Source: Cercis canadensis | Lineage: Eukaryota; Streptophyta; Magnoliopsida; Fabales; Fabaceae | Direction: 5' to 3' | Length of the DNA stretch: 64,000 nt | Assembly (NCBI GenBank): GCA_003255065.1 | Contig: QAOA01002779.1 | Coordinates: forward strand, 68,973-132,972 | In this document: positions 12,637 through 24,341 of the stretch, piece after piece | Layout: each line of letters begins with the position of its first letter | Position numbering within the stretch: the first letter of the stretch is position 1 | The notes under the pieces: model-generated | Seen by the model: the letters and a program-made list of their open reading frames with translations, nothing else | The model's database searches: none | What the model was told of the DNA's origin: nothing | Program-made: the position numbers and the translations under genes

Positions 12637-13028
12637 TTGCTCTCGGTTGCTCCCTCCATGTCCACATCCATCACCATTCATTTGATTCACCTCCGCCTTC
12701 CTTCTCTTACTCCCTCTTCTTTTCACCTCCACATCAAGTCCTTTTTTTTTGGAAAAAGCGTGGAGTCAAGAAGCTTTCCCCGAATACCCACATCTTTTGG
12801 AATCTTTCTAAGGCCAAATTTGGGTCCAAACCTGAACTTCATTCTGGCTTCTATGTTGCCATCATTGTGGACAAGGAAATGACCCTTCTAGTCGGTAATT
12901 CAAGAAAGGATGTGTTCACGAAAACCAAAGCCCAGGAACCCAAGAATACCCAATTTCTTGTTATGAAAAGGAAGCATGTCATAGCCAACAAAATCTACCC
13001 AGTGAAATGCTTTGATAGTTTACATTAG
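12637..13028 (+). other. Open frame inside the PIF-like element, unrecognised (copy A)
   Basis: Two overlapping plus frames end in or overlap a stretch containing GFYVAIIVDKEMTLLVG, then QFLVMKRKH and KIYPVKC, up to the stop at 13026-13028. The same stretch is open in the second copy at 33819-34211, with scattered amino acid differences. I do not recognise a family. The opposite strand is also fairly open and adjoins a DUF247 fragment, so the coding strand is not certain. It is most likely part of a captured gene, not an independent gene. Confidence 0.35.
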
Positions 13029-13520
13029 GAAGAGTCCATTTTATGAGCAAAATCCTAAAATGAGAAGTACTCGCGGGCAAGCTCCATATCATGTCAACGC
13101 ACTAACCCTTGCTTGTGTCGGGGAATTGCTCGGAATAACAGGGGCGAATATCTTGTTCTTTCCCTGCAAGGAAGGATTTGTAGTCTACTAAAGCCTCTTT
13201 ACATTGTTCTAAAGGATGTTGTTTTGCTAGACATTCCCAGAAGAAATGAAAAAATATATATGTTTATGTTTCTCCATTAGCTTCAGATTTTTCTGTTCAT
13301 AGTGAATAGGTCCAATCGAGATAAATTGAGGAGAATAGGCTTTGGGATTGCCATTCCTGAGATCCTCAGGAACCTTGTAGATACAACACTAACTACGCCA
13401 GAGGGCAGGGATCTCTATTGGGATGTTAATTATGCGGTTGACGATCATCTCATTTGCAGTTTCAGATGATTGAGTATAATTGGTTGAAGCACTAGCAGTA
13501 GGTGCCATTGAAGATGAAGT
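13025..13520 (-). pseudogene. Captured DUF247 N-terminal fragment (copy A)
   Basis: On the minus strand, pieces read in family order: a Ser/Thr-rich lead, IIN and IPIEIPALW, a stop, CCIYKVPEDLR, YSPQFISIGPIHY, LKLMEKHK, then YKSFLAGKEQDI and CYSEQF. DUF247 proteins of plants share the pattern IY-VP-LR, P--ISIGP-HH and a later CYSE. The fragment has a stop after WRS and a frame change, and it lacks the rest of the roughly 400-residue domain. It lies wholly inside the PIF-like element. Confidence 0.75.
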
Positions 13521-14418
13521 GATGAACTTCAAATTCCTTTGTCAATATATCCAAACAAAGTATTTTATAAATATATGTATTTAAAATACTATATTTTAAT
13601 TACATGTATTTGAAAGACACAATAATTTATCAAATACCTTATCCCAACACAACCTTATTCTTAAATGAAAGGTTGTCAAACACCCTATTTCATGCCGACC
13701 GTGCATCAAGTCTAGGGATTAAAAAAAAAAAAAAAAAGAATGATTAGGCCATAGCATTTTTCTTTTGGCAAAAAAAATGTTTTTATAGGCCGACAAAGAT
13801 GTTTGGTGGGGTACGTACTAGGGTTGGGTCAAAATGAAAAGGCCCATGAACACAAAGACGTAAAATACAAACCCTAAGCCCGTACTCTTGTGCAATGTTT
13901 TAAAAATTGGACCAAATCGGCTGGTTTGACCGGTTCAATCAGTACCCAATCTGGATTCCGGTTTGGTTCAGGGTCTAAAACCATTTGACTGATTAAACCG
14001 ATAAAAACCAGGATGAACCAGTACCAGTTTTTAATAATGGGCCAGTTCACAAAGGAGATACGTTTTGGTCAGACTTTTCACAAAAACGGTGCCGTTTTGG
14101 CTCCTTTTTCTAACAGCTGAACTCCTTCCTCGCTCCCGTCGACCTTCTGCTTCTGTTTTCCCAAAATCCATTCTCAAATCCCTAGCCACAATCTCTCTCT
14201 CCCTCATTCCCTCTGCAAGTTTTTATCTTCTTGTGCTGGCGTCCTTCTGTTTCATTGCCTTTCTTTTTCCTTCGCTTTCTGGTTAAGCAGGCTTTGTCGG
14301 AGGCTGCTATATATAAATGTACGCTTTCTCTACGCGTTGTAAATCAAAATCAATACCCATTTAATCCCCCTTGCTCGCAGGTTATCATCTAGGTTTCACT
14401 TCTTTCATCTAATGTAGA

Positions 14419-14479
14419 AATGTTTAAGCGGAAATTTGTGATTTTGGCAAATGAGTCGGGTTTGTGGAACTTTCCCTGA
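14419..14479 (+). other. Possible short captured exon in the hAT-like element
   Basis: An ATG at 14419 opens a short frame (FKRKFVILANESG, then a stop shortly after). It is repeated with the start MGKRKFVILANE in copy B near 36818. It may be an exon of the same captured gene as 15861-16157. No family is recognised. Confidence 0.3.
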
Positions 14480-15630
14480 GTTCTGTTTTTGTTCTATTGG
14501 TTTCGTTTCACTGGGTGCGTTTTCCTGTCTATCTGTTTCTATTGTTTTCTGGGTTGAAATTATCTTCCAAAATGCTTAAGTTTCTTGTTCTTGTTTTTTT
14601 CTTCTTCCTTGTTTCTGAACTATATCACTGCTGATAAGCTTATTGTTTGAAAATTGGAATAGAATTAGTTGTTAGAAAATCGGGTGTACTATAAAGTGAT
14701 AAAATTTATTCATATATGATTATATGGTGAGCTCGGTACATCTTATTAATGAAGTAAGACTATTTATAGGACTGTTATTTTGACTTTTGGTCCTTCTTAT
14801 TACTTAACGTGCTGTGAAAAACTGTAAGACAACATGAAGTTTATGGACAATGAAATTGAAAGATTGCATGGAGTTATGTTTCTTTGCTTTTACAAAAGGC
14901 ATAAAACTTTGGAAGTTTGATTAATGAAGTAAACTAATGTAAGCTGTTAAAGAGCTAAACTACAGCAGATATGAACTCAGTATGACAATCGTTCCTATAT
15001 TTCTCGAAATTACAGTACTAGCCTTGTCTTAGATGACATAGGGGATAACAAGTTGAATAGGCAGGGGGGGTTGAAACCTCTATTTCCATGCGCTTAATTA
15101 GTCTTCAAAGGACTCTGTCATCTAATGGCTACTTTCTCTGTTACAGTGTTTCCTCATTCCTAAGTAATGCTTCTCTTAGCACATGATAATGTAAAAGCTG
15201 CTTTATTTTGGCTTACAGTTTTTAAAGAAAACATTAGTTAGGAAGAAAGTTGCTTATTTGATTGCTGCTAAGAGGTTGTGTTCCTTCCATTGAAATATTT
15301 CAGAGAAGTGCTTTAGTTCTTAGAGAAATTTTATGGGATGGAAAATTTGTGAAATCAAAATGTGTAAGTCATGAAAAAGAAAGCTGATTTATTGAAGCCT
15401 ATAGTATACTTAAATTGGTGCTCATTATGTATTATCATAGCTTTTTGGCCTCTTATAGTGCTCACTTAATTTGATTTATGTTCATATGTTATAGAGGTTA
15501 TGCTGTAAATTATTGTTATATATCTTGTTACATGGTCGAGATAACAATTCATTTATTGTATTTATCAAAACGTTGATGTGAATTTGTGTTGAAGCTTGTA
15601 GTTGAACCATTCATATTATTTCTTTCTCTG

Positions 15631-15690
15631 CATGTTTGTATGATTCAATAAAAATATTAGCATGTTTGTATGATTCAATAAAAATCTTAT
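15631..15690. repeat. 30-bp tandem duplication
   Basis: A unit beginning GCATGTTTGTATGATTCAAT occurs twice in tandem here but once in copy B (near 38028-38058). It is a local duplication after copies A and B separated. Confidence 0.85.
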
Positions 15691-15860
15691 ATGAATATAC
15701 TCTTAGTATTACTGATGTGATCACTTTAAAGTATTACTGCATAACTTTCTAGTTTTATCCTCCTTAGCACTTGTATTCCTTCTTTGTACTGCAGAATAGT
15801 ACAGCTATATATACTTAGATTGTGTTGGTTTAGACTTTAGATTTATATACTTGTGCAGAT

Positions 15861-16157
15861 CCAGATCCAAATATGGATATGGAGTCTTGTTTCCTTGTTC
15901 ACAAATCACATATACAAGATCTGAAAAATGAATGCATTGATAAGAGATCACTTTCAAGTTATAAGTTGGCCAACCCCCATAGGCTCACTATAAATTCTTT
16001 GGCAGAAAGACAGCTTGCAGCCTTTGCACAAATATTGAAACATGATACTTCTCTTGGCTTGATGCTCTTCCCTTGGCTGGCAGAAAAATTTGTGCATTTT
16101 ATTTATGTATTTGGTTTTGATGATTTTAAGACTATGTATTTTAATTTTGAAGTTTGA
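15861..16157 (+). pseudogene. Captured exon in the hAT-like element, unrecognised family
   Basis: After a TGTGCAG acceptor, an open frame of about 95 codons begins DPDPNMDMESCFLVHKSH and continues with IQDLKNECID, SLAERQLAAFAQILKHD and LFPWLAEKF before stopping at 16155-16157. The copy in 38226-38355 matches up to HRL and is then cut by a junction. The composition looks like real protein, but I do not know the family. It is probably a gene piece carried by the element. Confidence 0.45.
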
Positions 16158-16374
16158 CATTTTTACTTATGAGTTGAGTTTGATGATTTGTTCTTTATTC
16201 TCTATGTTTTCCTTTTGAATTTTTAATTTTGAAAAAAGCTTCGGTTAAATCGGTTTGACCGGGTGGTCCAACCAGTCTGACCGGTATTTTTTGCCACACC
16301 GGTTCACTCACCAATCCGGTTTTTAAAACATTGCTCTTGCGTTCCCTTTGTGCTGAGCAATTGCGAGAGAAAGA

Positions 16375-17852
16375 ATGATGAAGGGAGCGAGTCTCTGGTT
16401 GACTGGCCGGAGGGATGAACGGCCAAAACACAACTACGGGTATTCTATTGTATTGAACTGTCGTTTTTTCTTTTCGATTTGATATTGTCCTAATTTATTA
16501 TCGATTCCATTATATTATTGCTGCTGCTTACCCAGATTGAGGAAGTGAGGAAAAGGAAAACGCCTTGTAACAGTCCCAGATTGTAAACCGGAATCGCAGA
16601 GTTTGGAAAGAGATTCAGGGTTAATGTCTTGTCATCGCCTTCGTGTTGGGATTAAAATTTGATGACTTTATTGTTTGATTACTTGTAATTTTAATTTTCA
16701 TTTACTCTCGTAGCAAAGGGGATGCTTTGTCGAATAGTCAAGATATTCTATGTGCCAATGCGGCCTTAGCATATCATAATAAGCAAAACAAGGTTTGATT
16801 TCTCACCTTCCTGCTTTGCAAGTGCTTTTGGATAAATATTGACAATAGTATCTCCATTACCTGTCTACTGTATAGCTTATGATAATCCTAACTGTGCCTG
16901 ATATAATTATGGAATCATAAAGTGTAGCGTATCTTAATTTCACAATAGAATTTACAAGTTCAATATACTAGTGAGTGGTTCATGAGAGATGGGAGAGAAA
17001 GATGTACCATGTACATCTCTGGCTCTGTGACTATGAGGGAAGAGTGGTATAGAATAAAAGAGGCAACATTGTTTTCATGTTTTATTTTAAGATTCAATTG
17101 CCTTCCATTGAATGTCCTTGATAGGCAATTGTTAATCTCTTTCTATCGATTCTTCTTGTGTTAATTCAGGATACTGAGTTCGAGCTAGTGGAGGCCATAA
17201 CTAGCAATGTATTGTACAATGCAAACGGCCTCTGGTTTCATTCCAATTTCACAGCTAAGCCAAAGGATGGCGATCAAATTCCCAAACTCTTTTTTTCAGA
17301 ACTAAGTGATCCAGAGGATTCATCTCATACAGTTTTCGTTTGTAAATGTCATATCTTGGACCCTATCAACTCTGGTAAACAAATCAGATCAAAGTTGTCT
17401 ATTCCTTTTCACAACATTAGTTCTTGTGGTTTCCTCTGCTTATTAGGTTGTGTATTTCGTTTTGGTCCTCAGCTCTCTTACTCCCCCCTCCCCCCTTTTC
17501 CTCTCTCTCCAAAACCACACAGGAAAACACAGACAGAGTCCACAGAGTCTATGCTTTTCATGCCTATATCATTTATTTTGCTATTCTATTGCCAGTTCCT
17601 TGCTCATTTTAGCTCAATTTTCTTATATGGTCCTTAGCCAAATATTTATCCATGATATAGCTGTTTTAGCAATAAATCATAGTATTTTTTTTTTTTTAAA
17701 TTGCAGTGGTTATAGCTGGTTGTGGAGGGTGTAACCCTGTTGATGTGAACAAAGTGCTCCATCCTTTAGAAGGTTTTGATCAAGGTCGTTTCCATGTTAA
17801 ATGGAGGCCTTACCATTGGGATGGGAAGGAGGAGAACGCTCTTCTTATGTAG
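16375..17852 (+). CDS. DUF3615-like small protein, four exons
   Basis: Proposed exons are 16375-16439, 16714-16792, 17170-17374 and 17707-17852. All junctions are GT-AG and the phases add up to 165 codons (164 residues plus stop). The protein has AYHNKQNKDTEFELVEA across a junction, then GLWFHSNFTAKPKDG, PKLFFSELSD, a CKC motif, GCGGC and HPLEGFDQGRFHVKW. This order resembles plant DUF3615 proteins, whose function is unknown. A second ATG directly follows the first and would also be in frame. A hAT-like element ends 41 bp upstream of the first ATG, so the promoter or leader is disturbed or supplied by the element. The first exon is the least certain part. Confidence 0.6.
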
Positions 17853-18696
17853 AAGAAAATTGTCAAAGTTGAACATCATAGTCCCTACCAGTTACATATT
17901 ATTAGTATGAACTCAACTTTTTCAGTTTGTGCATTTGTGTATGTCCATCTGTGTCTCGCTTCCGTAAGCTGCTACTTATATTTAAGTGGAGTTTAATTTT
18001 TCAGTGCCCCTGGTTAATACTATAGTTAACCTTCTTACCATTGATATGATAATGTCAATTTTTCACTTTTTAGTGCCTTTGTTTATAATGTATATAGTTA
18101 CCACGTTGTATGTTATTATATCATTAAATGTTATATAATTTGTAGTTACAGGTGTTAGTACACTCAATTATCCTATGAACACAAAAATATCTAACACGAA
18201 GTGACCAAATTATTTGAGCAACAAATTTAACAATTTTACGAGTCTACTACACTCTCGTTATAATGTGAAGCTCTATCTTTTTCTCCATTGAACTTGAGAA
18301 TATAAAGGATTCTTGTTAAAATGATGACAGGACACTAAAAAGCACACAACAAGCCCACAGAGGAATGAGATTGAATGACATCAATATAGGAAGGGAAAAA
18401 AAAAAACAAAGAAAGCAAATTGGAGACAAATATTTGTTCATTTCTTTTAGTTCGAAAATGAAAGGTTCAATTATATTACATTTGTCGGTGCAGTTTAGAA
18501 GAGATTAGTGTATAGCTCACAAAAAAACGTCGCCAATATCTGTTTCATTTAGAATAGACGAAATCATATTTTCCTACTCGGTGAAACTGTACTACACTCT
18601 TTCTCACCATTTTTTTTTATATTGTATTATATTAATATAGATAGCATAATTTAAATTTTATTGAATTAATACCTGTGTTATATTAAAAAAATTTAA
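17853..18696. other. Downstream spacer of the DUF3615-like gene
   Basis: I see no gene. The first few hundred bases may be the 3' untranslated region. The rest is AT-rich. Confidence 0.5.
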
Positions 18697-19574
18697 GGGT
18701 ATGTTTGGAAGTTTAAAATAAAGGGAGAGGAGAGGAGAAGAGAGGAATAAAGCTTCCCTCTCCCTTGTTTAGAAGATTCAACTTAAAAAAAAAAAAAAAA
18801 AGGAGACTAGGAACAAGATGTAACCTTTGCACTCATTTTTTTCTCCATTTTAGTATTCCTCCAAATTAGGGGGTTTGGAGAGGAAAACTGCTACAATGAC
18901 CATTATACCTCTTTCTCTTTTAAAAATTATTGTTCTAAAATCTCGTGTTGCATTAGATTAATTTTATTATAGTTCTACAACATATATATACAAGAATTTG
19001 CTTTGACATATTGATTTGAAATCACATTTGTATTAATTGAGTTTTATCGAACGCAAATCCAAACACACTTACAAGTTTTGTTTGTAAGTTTGAATACCAA
19101 GATTGTTTGAAAATTATGAGCAATCTGTGTTCTATCAGAGAATTTAGTTTTAGTTCATTGGCAGAATTTGCTTTAACAATAATGATCCAAATTGAAAAAC
19201 TTTAGGAAATGCAACCGTGATTTCTGAATTTGAATCTGTCAAAGCAGACCGAGTTAAAGTATTTATCGAAGTTTTGTCTGCAAGAACGTTGAAATATTGT
19301 AGAGGGAATCTCTGTTTGGTTGATAGTATTTATTTAATTTATTTTCTAGTTTTATTAATTGATTAGTTTAGAGAGAAAAAAAAAAGTGCATTATATTATT
19401 TAATTTTATATTAATAATAAATGGTAAATTAATAAAAATATTTTATAATATAATTTTTCTTCTTTTTTGCTCATTTTAATTATCTAAACAAAAGAGTGAA
19501 AAACCTCTTCCTTCCTTTTCCTCTCTTTCTTCTCTTCTTTTTTTTTTCTCTTATTTTAAACTCTCAAACAAATC
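18697..19574. mobile_element. Tourist/PIF-like MITE
   Basis: The left end GGGTATGTTTGGAAGTTTAA and the right end (reverse complement GATTTGTTTGAGAGTTTAAA) are imperfect inverted repeats. They are followed inward by purine-rich GGAGAGGAG and pyrimidine-rich CTCTCTTTC tracts, the same architecture as the MITE at 44172-44642. The left flank is TAA and the right flank TTA. No coding capacity is seen. Confidence 0.65.
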
Positions 19575-20408
19575 TTAAATAAATTTAATAAAATTTAAAT
19601 TGTGTCAACTATATTAAAATAATATACTGTATAATTAAAATAGTGCAAAAGAAAAAAAAAAACATATGTATTGTTTGAAGGGGTGCTATGCATCCCTTGA
19701 AGTCACATTCAAAAAAAATATAAATTAGAGTTTGTTGGTCTTTACAACTTTTCCAGGATTTATTGTTTTTTAAATAATTGACCATGTCAGATAGAAGGCT
19801 GAAAGACCGGTTGGAGTGGGAAACAGGGAAAGTGTTCATAATTACAAACTTGGCTGAACATTTTCAAAATTTATAAATATTATCCAACTTCATCAAATAA
19901 AAGGTCATCATTTTCGGTATAGGCATCAGAATAATTAATATAAATTGACATATTAATTTTCACTTATTACAAATCAGCCCTAATGTTGTTGACTGTTCTA
20001 TTTTCCCATTCTTCCTCAATCCTCACCTTTCATTCTCTGATTCTCTCATTTTCATTTCCCCTCTCTCCCGTCATCCCTATCTCTGAACCCACCAAGATTG
20101 AAGCTATGTAAGCTAGATCACATAATCCTCCGAAGAGGCTGTCCTCTCCATTGCCAACATTGACCCAGGAAAAGACAACCAGAGATTTGGGTTGGTGTTG
20201 TGTGCTGATGCTGGAATCGCTGAATCGGGGGAAGGGGGAGAAATAAATCTGGTGGCACTACTATTCGGTTGTTCCGCTGGCCATGGCATCAGCATCAGTG
20301 ATGTTGCTACCATGACCATATCTCCCAAAGATAAAGAGAGAGGGAGAGATTAGAGAAAAGAAGGAAAAGAAAATTAAATAGTAGATTCATCCCCCCCCCC
20401 CCCCNCCC
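19575..20408. other. Spacer with one possible coding scrap
   Basis: Mostly AT-rich. At about 20121-20350 the plus strand is open (SSEEAVLSIANIDPGK and CADAGIAESGEGG) without an ATG. It looks protein-like but I cannot assign it. The opposite strand is open over the same bases. Confidence 0.3.
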
Positions 20409-20416
20409 CCCCCATT

Positions 20417-21654
20417 TAGGGATGATAATGAAGTGGGGATGGGGCGGGGCAAGGACTCCCCATCCCCATCCTCGAAAGACATTCTCATGCCCTATTTCCG
20501 AATCCATCCCCAACATGGATTTTTTAACATCCACATTCTCGCCCCATTGAATTTCTATCTGCCTCATGCCCCATCCTATTTACCCATACAACTATACTTT
20601 TTTAAATATATACAATATATAAATTTAATCTATCGATCACAATTTCTAATTGAAATTCAAGTTTAATCAAATAAGATAATATAAATAATTCTCAAATAAC
20701 ATCATCAAGAATTTACATAGTTTGAAGCTTAAGAAAAATGGTAATCTGAACTTGAAAAGTGAAATGAATCCTTGATAAATAGAGTAGAAATTTGAAGACG
20801 ACTCAAATGGATGTATTGCTAGCAGTGCAACAATTTACATAGTTTTTATTGAGATGGGAAACAAATGCTTATAGTCACTTAAGCATAATCATGCAATGAA
20901 AATTTATATCTACAAAATATGAATCATTGACCAGAGTAATTCAAGATTCAAAAATATTAACACAGATTCTTAGGTAGCACAATATGCCACATCAGGTACA
21001 CATTAATTGCACACACATATTAATTGAAAAAGTTTGTTTTAGATGCTTGATTGAAATTCAAGCTTGTTTACTCGGGTTACCTTAGAAAACAATTGAAATG
21101 GTAGCACTTCCACATATGTATCTATTCACTTATATTAATAAGATTAAGGTTGATATTAGTCATGCAACATTTTTTATGATGGAGAAAATGTACAGATTTG
21201 CTTTGCAAAATATTTAGAAGACATCCCTTGCTGACATTCAAACCACATCTGTAATCATCTGAAGGAAAATTGCTGACATTCAAAAAGATTCAATTTCCCA
21301 AAAGCACTTCTTTATGAAACAACATTCACATATTCACATAGTCCCTTCACAATTACCATGAGATATTAAAGAAGGCAAAATAATATAATTATGAGTAACT
21401 ACTTCATATAATGAAACACAGAAAAAGATTTACTTGATATAAATAAACTTAGAAAACATGAGCAGAGATATATGATTGTCAAATGTATTATATATATATA
21501 TTTATTTATTTATGTACAGTGTGGGGCGGAGTGGGTGGGGCGAGGCTTACCCATCCCCAGACCCGCCCCTATAAAATTACCTATCCCCATACTCGTACCC
21601 AAACGGGTAAAAATACCGGGGCCCCATCGGGTTTGGGGAAAATTGCCATTCCGA
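20417..21654. mobile_element. hAT-like element with 8-bp target duplication
   Basis: The left end is TAGGGATGATAAT and the right end reverse-complements to TCGGAATGGCAAT. Both sides carry the identical 8-mer CCCCCATT (20409-20416 and 21655-21662). Subterminal G/C-rich blocks (GGGGATGGGGCGGGG on the left, and CCATCGGG with CCCATCC motifs on the right) are typical of a widespread plant hAT MITE family. The 1238-bp interior has no coding region. One N lies at 20405 in the C-run beside the left flank. Confidence 0.75.
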
Positions 21655-22832
21655 CCCCCATTCTATCCATTGTTCTTTATTAATCTCAGTACAGAGACTA
21701 AGGAATGGAGGCATGGTTTGGCGAAGAAGGAGTCCTCTTTTTCTTTTTTCAAAAATTTCTTTTCTCCATTTATTATGTGTGTGTTTTCCCCTCGAAAAGA
21801 AATGTTTAAGTGGGTTTTATTTTTTAGAAAAGATAAATTGTTTCAAAAATTAATAAATGATTAATAATAAATTAATGGCTAAACTAAGGTCCTGTTTAGA
21901 TAAATAATTTATTTAAGTGTTTATATAAAAAGGTCTTATATGATAAGTTTTTATATCATAAGCTCATTTTAAATTAAATAATTTAGTGTTTGGATACATA
22001 CATAAAGAAGTGCTTTTAAAATCTGTAAACTTTTATAAAGCATTTGAATATGTAAATGTATAAGTGCTTATAATTGTAAAAATTACTGAAGAGGACATTA
22101 ATAAACACTTATTAAAGATTGTGTTTATGTAAATAAGTACTTTGTTATATTTTCCATAAAAAAAAAAATTAATAATAAAATATTTTATATCAGTGCCATA
22201 ATTATTATATTTTGATTTAAGTAGTTAACTTTTTGTTGTTAAATAATTATTATTTTAAAGTATCATTTCTTATAATCAAAGTGGTTATTGGCTTACTATA
22301 TTAGAAATATAGTATATAGATAAACTATCATTAACAAATATTTCTATTTTATTATATTGGTGATTATGATAAACATGAAATATATAATTATGCAACACAA
22401 ACTAGATTTATACATTTGAAAACTGAAGTTACATGGATAATTTGACTTTGGTCAATATTACATTTACTAGTATGTGTTATTTGAATTTTTTTAATTGATA
22501 TCCACCATAAATTGTGGTGAAAAAAAAAAAGAAAAAAAAAATGAAATCTTGTGATTATTTGCATATTTTTTGTCTTGCTTCTTATGCTTACTTCTTTTCA
22601 ATATATACTGCTATATTGCTATGCTCAGCAATAAGTTAGCATAATATAATTACCACAGTCAGTGACTAGAAAACATAAAAAGATCAAAATCAACACTATC
22701 TAAAAATTTCAAGGTATTTTCATTCAAAAATTTGAGCAGTCTAATGTTTTCTAAAACTAATAGCCTGACCCAAAAAAAAAATGATGTTCATTGTAAATGC
22801 CAAACAAAGCCGAAGATTACATATGGTTTAAG
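21655..22832. other. AT-rich spacer
   Basis: No gene is supported. At about 21887-22160 a block beginning GTCCTGTTTAGATAAAT looks like one end of a MITE, but I cannot find its partner end. Confidence 0.5.
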
Positions 22833-23289
22833 AGGAGACAAATGGCTTTAATCAAACAGTAGTAAAATGTTTTGGATAGCAGATGGTTTAAGAGGCATGA
22901 GGTTTCTTATGACAGGTTATTTGGCGGATTAGAGTTCATTCTTTTTCCCATTGGGAGTACCAACCAGGAGAGGAAAAAAAAGTGGGGAAGGGGTAGGCTA
23001 TCCTCCTCTCATAAATCCCACTCTACCCATTCCTAATGGGATTTGAATTGGGACCTCCATGATGTTGTATTAGAATTTGCAGTACTGATTGCTCAACCGA
23101 TGGAGTGTCTTAATTGCATGCTATGGTATTGTTAAGGAGAAAAGCAGAAAGAGGGGGCTGGGGAAGTAACTTTTCCTTCTAGTAAGGACGCTGTCAATGA
23201 GTTAAGTTTTTATGAATAGAATATCACTGGTCCTGGGATTCTTCCGATTCTTATTCTTGTAAGTCTTCCTTCCTATATTTGATTTCAAA

Positions 23290-23880
23290 CCCAACAGCTC
23301 AAAGCATTTCTCCTTCTAAGTCTTTTTGGAAGGTAAAGTCTCCCTCTAAGGTAAAGTCGTTTGTTTGAACAGAAATAATCAATGGGTATTAGTACAGATG
23401 ATCTGTTACAGATTCCTCACTCTCCTAAGGATATTTCTGCTGATGTTTGTGTAATGTGTTTCTGGAGTTTAGTGACAAACGGCCATCTCTTTTTATACTA
23501 TGAGGTTGTTTGGTGGCCTTGGAATTGTCTGTTTAGCATTTTCAATCAGCAGTGGGTTTGCCCTTCTTCTTTGGATCAGTTTCTGTCCACTCATTTTTAC
23601 ATGTTTTGATAGAAGAAAGGAATGTAAAGTCCTTTGGAAGTGTGCTCTGTCTGTGGGGCTGTGTTATGGCTGGAGCCTAATGCTCGTATCTTTCACCAAA
23701 GAGCTCTTCCTAGGATAGACTTGTTGATTTTGCTTCCCTATGGGTTTCAGCTAATGGATTTTTTTGGGGGGTCTCTCCTATGAATTTGCAGAGGGATTGT
23801 AGAGCTCTCTTGAGCCAATCTCTTTTTATGATTCTGTTATTATGTTTTTGTTGTCTTAAGAGCATTTCTTATCGTCCTTC
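23290..23880 (+). mobile_element. LINE ORF2 3' fragment with zf-RVT domain (left arm)
   Basis: Degenerate frames read SKSFWKVKSPSKVKSFVW-like sequence ending in a stop, then ISTDDLLQ, DVCVMCFWSLVTNGHLFLY, VWWPWNCLFSIF and later GFFWGVSPMNLQRDC. This is the zinc-binding domain and tail that end ORF2 of plant L1-type LINEs (the C-x2-C and H-x3-C-like spacing is partly lost). Stops and frameshifts make it a relic. Confidence 0.7.
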
Positions 23881-24341
23881 TTTGTACTGCCATTTTTTAA
23901 TAAAATTGTATGAAACAGAATTAGATTCTAAGACTTCTACTCCAAAAGCTGTTACATCCTACATTAATAGAAGTTTTAATTTCCCTGAAATATTCTTGTG
24001 AACTTCTAAGTCTGTATCTTCACATAAAATAGCCTATAACTTTCAAGTGATAGTTCAGTTGTTTTGACCTTCTCTTTGAATTGTAGATATGTGCCTCAGT
24101 ATTGTCTAATTCCTACAAGTTGATGATTGTTCATTTTTACTTATTCAATTAGAATTATATCATAATATTAAATCTATTATTACTGAAAATGTTTTGATAT
24201 CTTGTGCTTAGACACACAAGAGGCACTTATGCCACCAGGATTTTCTCAACAAATAATTTATTTGAATCTCCATGAGGTATTTTCAAGGGTTGGATTTTAC
24301 TATCCTTTGATCCTCATCCCCCCCACCCACCCCCCCCCCCC

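Larger units (their letters stand above)
12387..13654. mobile_element. PIF/Harbinger-like non-autonomous element carrying host gene fragments (copy A)
   Basis: The left end GGGTGTGTTTGGATG and the right end (reverse complement GGTTGTGTTGGGATA) form imperfect terminal inverted repeats. Each is flanked by TTA (12384-12386 and 13655-13657), the usual PIF/Harbinger target. No transposase is seen. The 1268-bp interior holds a DUF247 fragment (minus) and a second open frame (plus). The copy at 33568-36090 has the same content plus a nested insertion. I infer transduplication of plant gene pieces. Confidence 0.7.
13893..16333. mobile_element. hAT-like non-autonomous element, 2.44 kb (copy A)
   Basis: The ends CAATGTTTTAAAAA and TTTTTAAAACATTG are inverted repeats, followed inward by alternating GGTTTGACCGG-type motifs. 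Flanks are CTCTTGTG (13885-13892) and CTCTTGCG (16334-16341), an 8-bp target duplication with one mismatch, as expected for hAT. No transposase is visible. The interior looks like captured gene sequence with introns and a coding exon near 15861-16157. A diverged copy starts at 36325 and is cut off at 38355. Confidence 0.75.

Noticed and set aside
14065..14286. 73-codon hydrophobic plus-strand frame
   Set aside because: It lies in the CT-rich leader-like part of the hAT-like element. Copy B is frame-disrupted over the same bases, so it is not conserved as protein.
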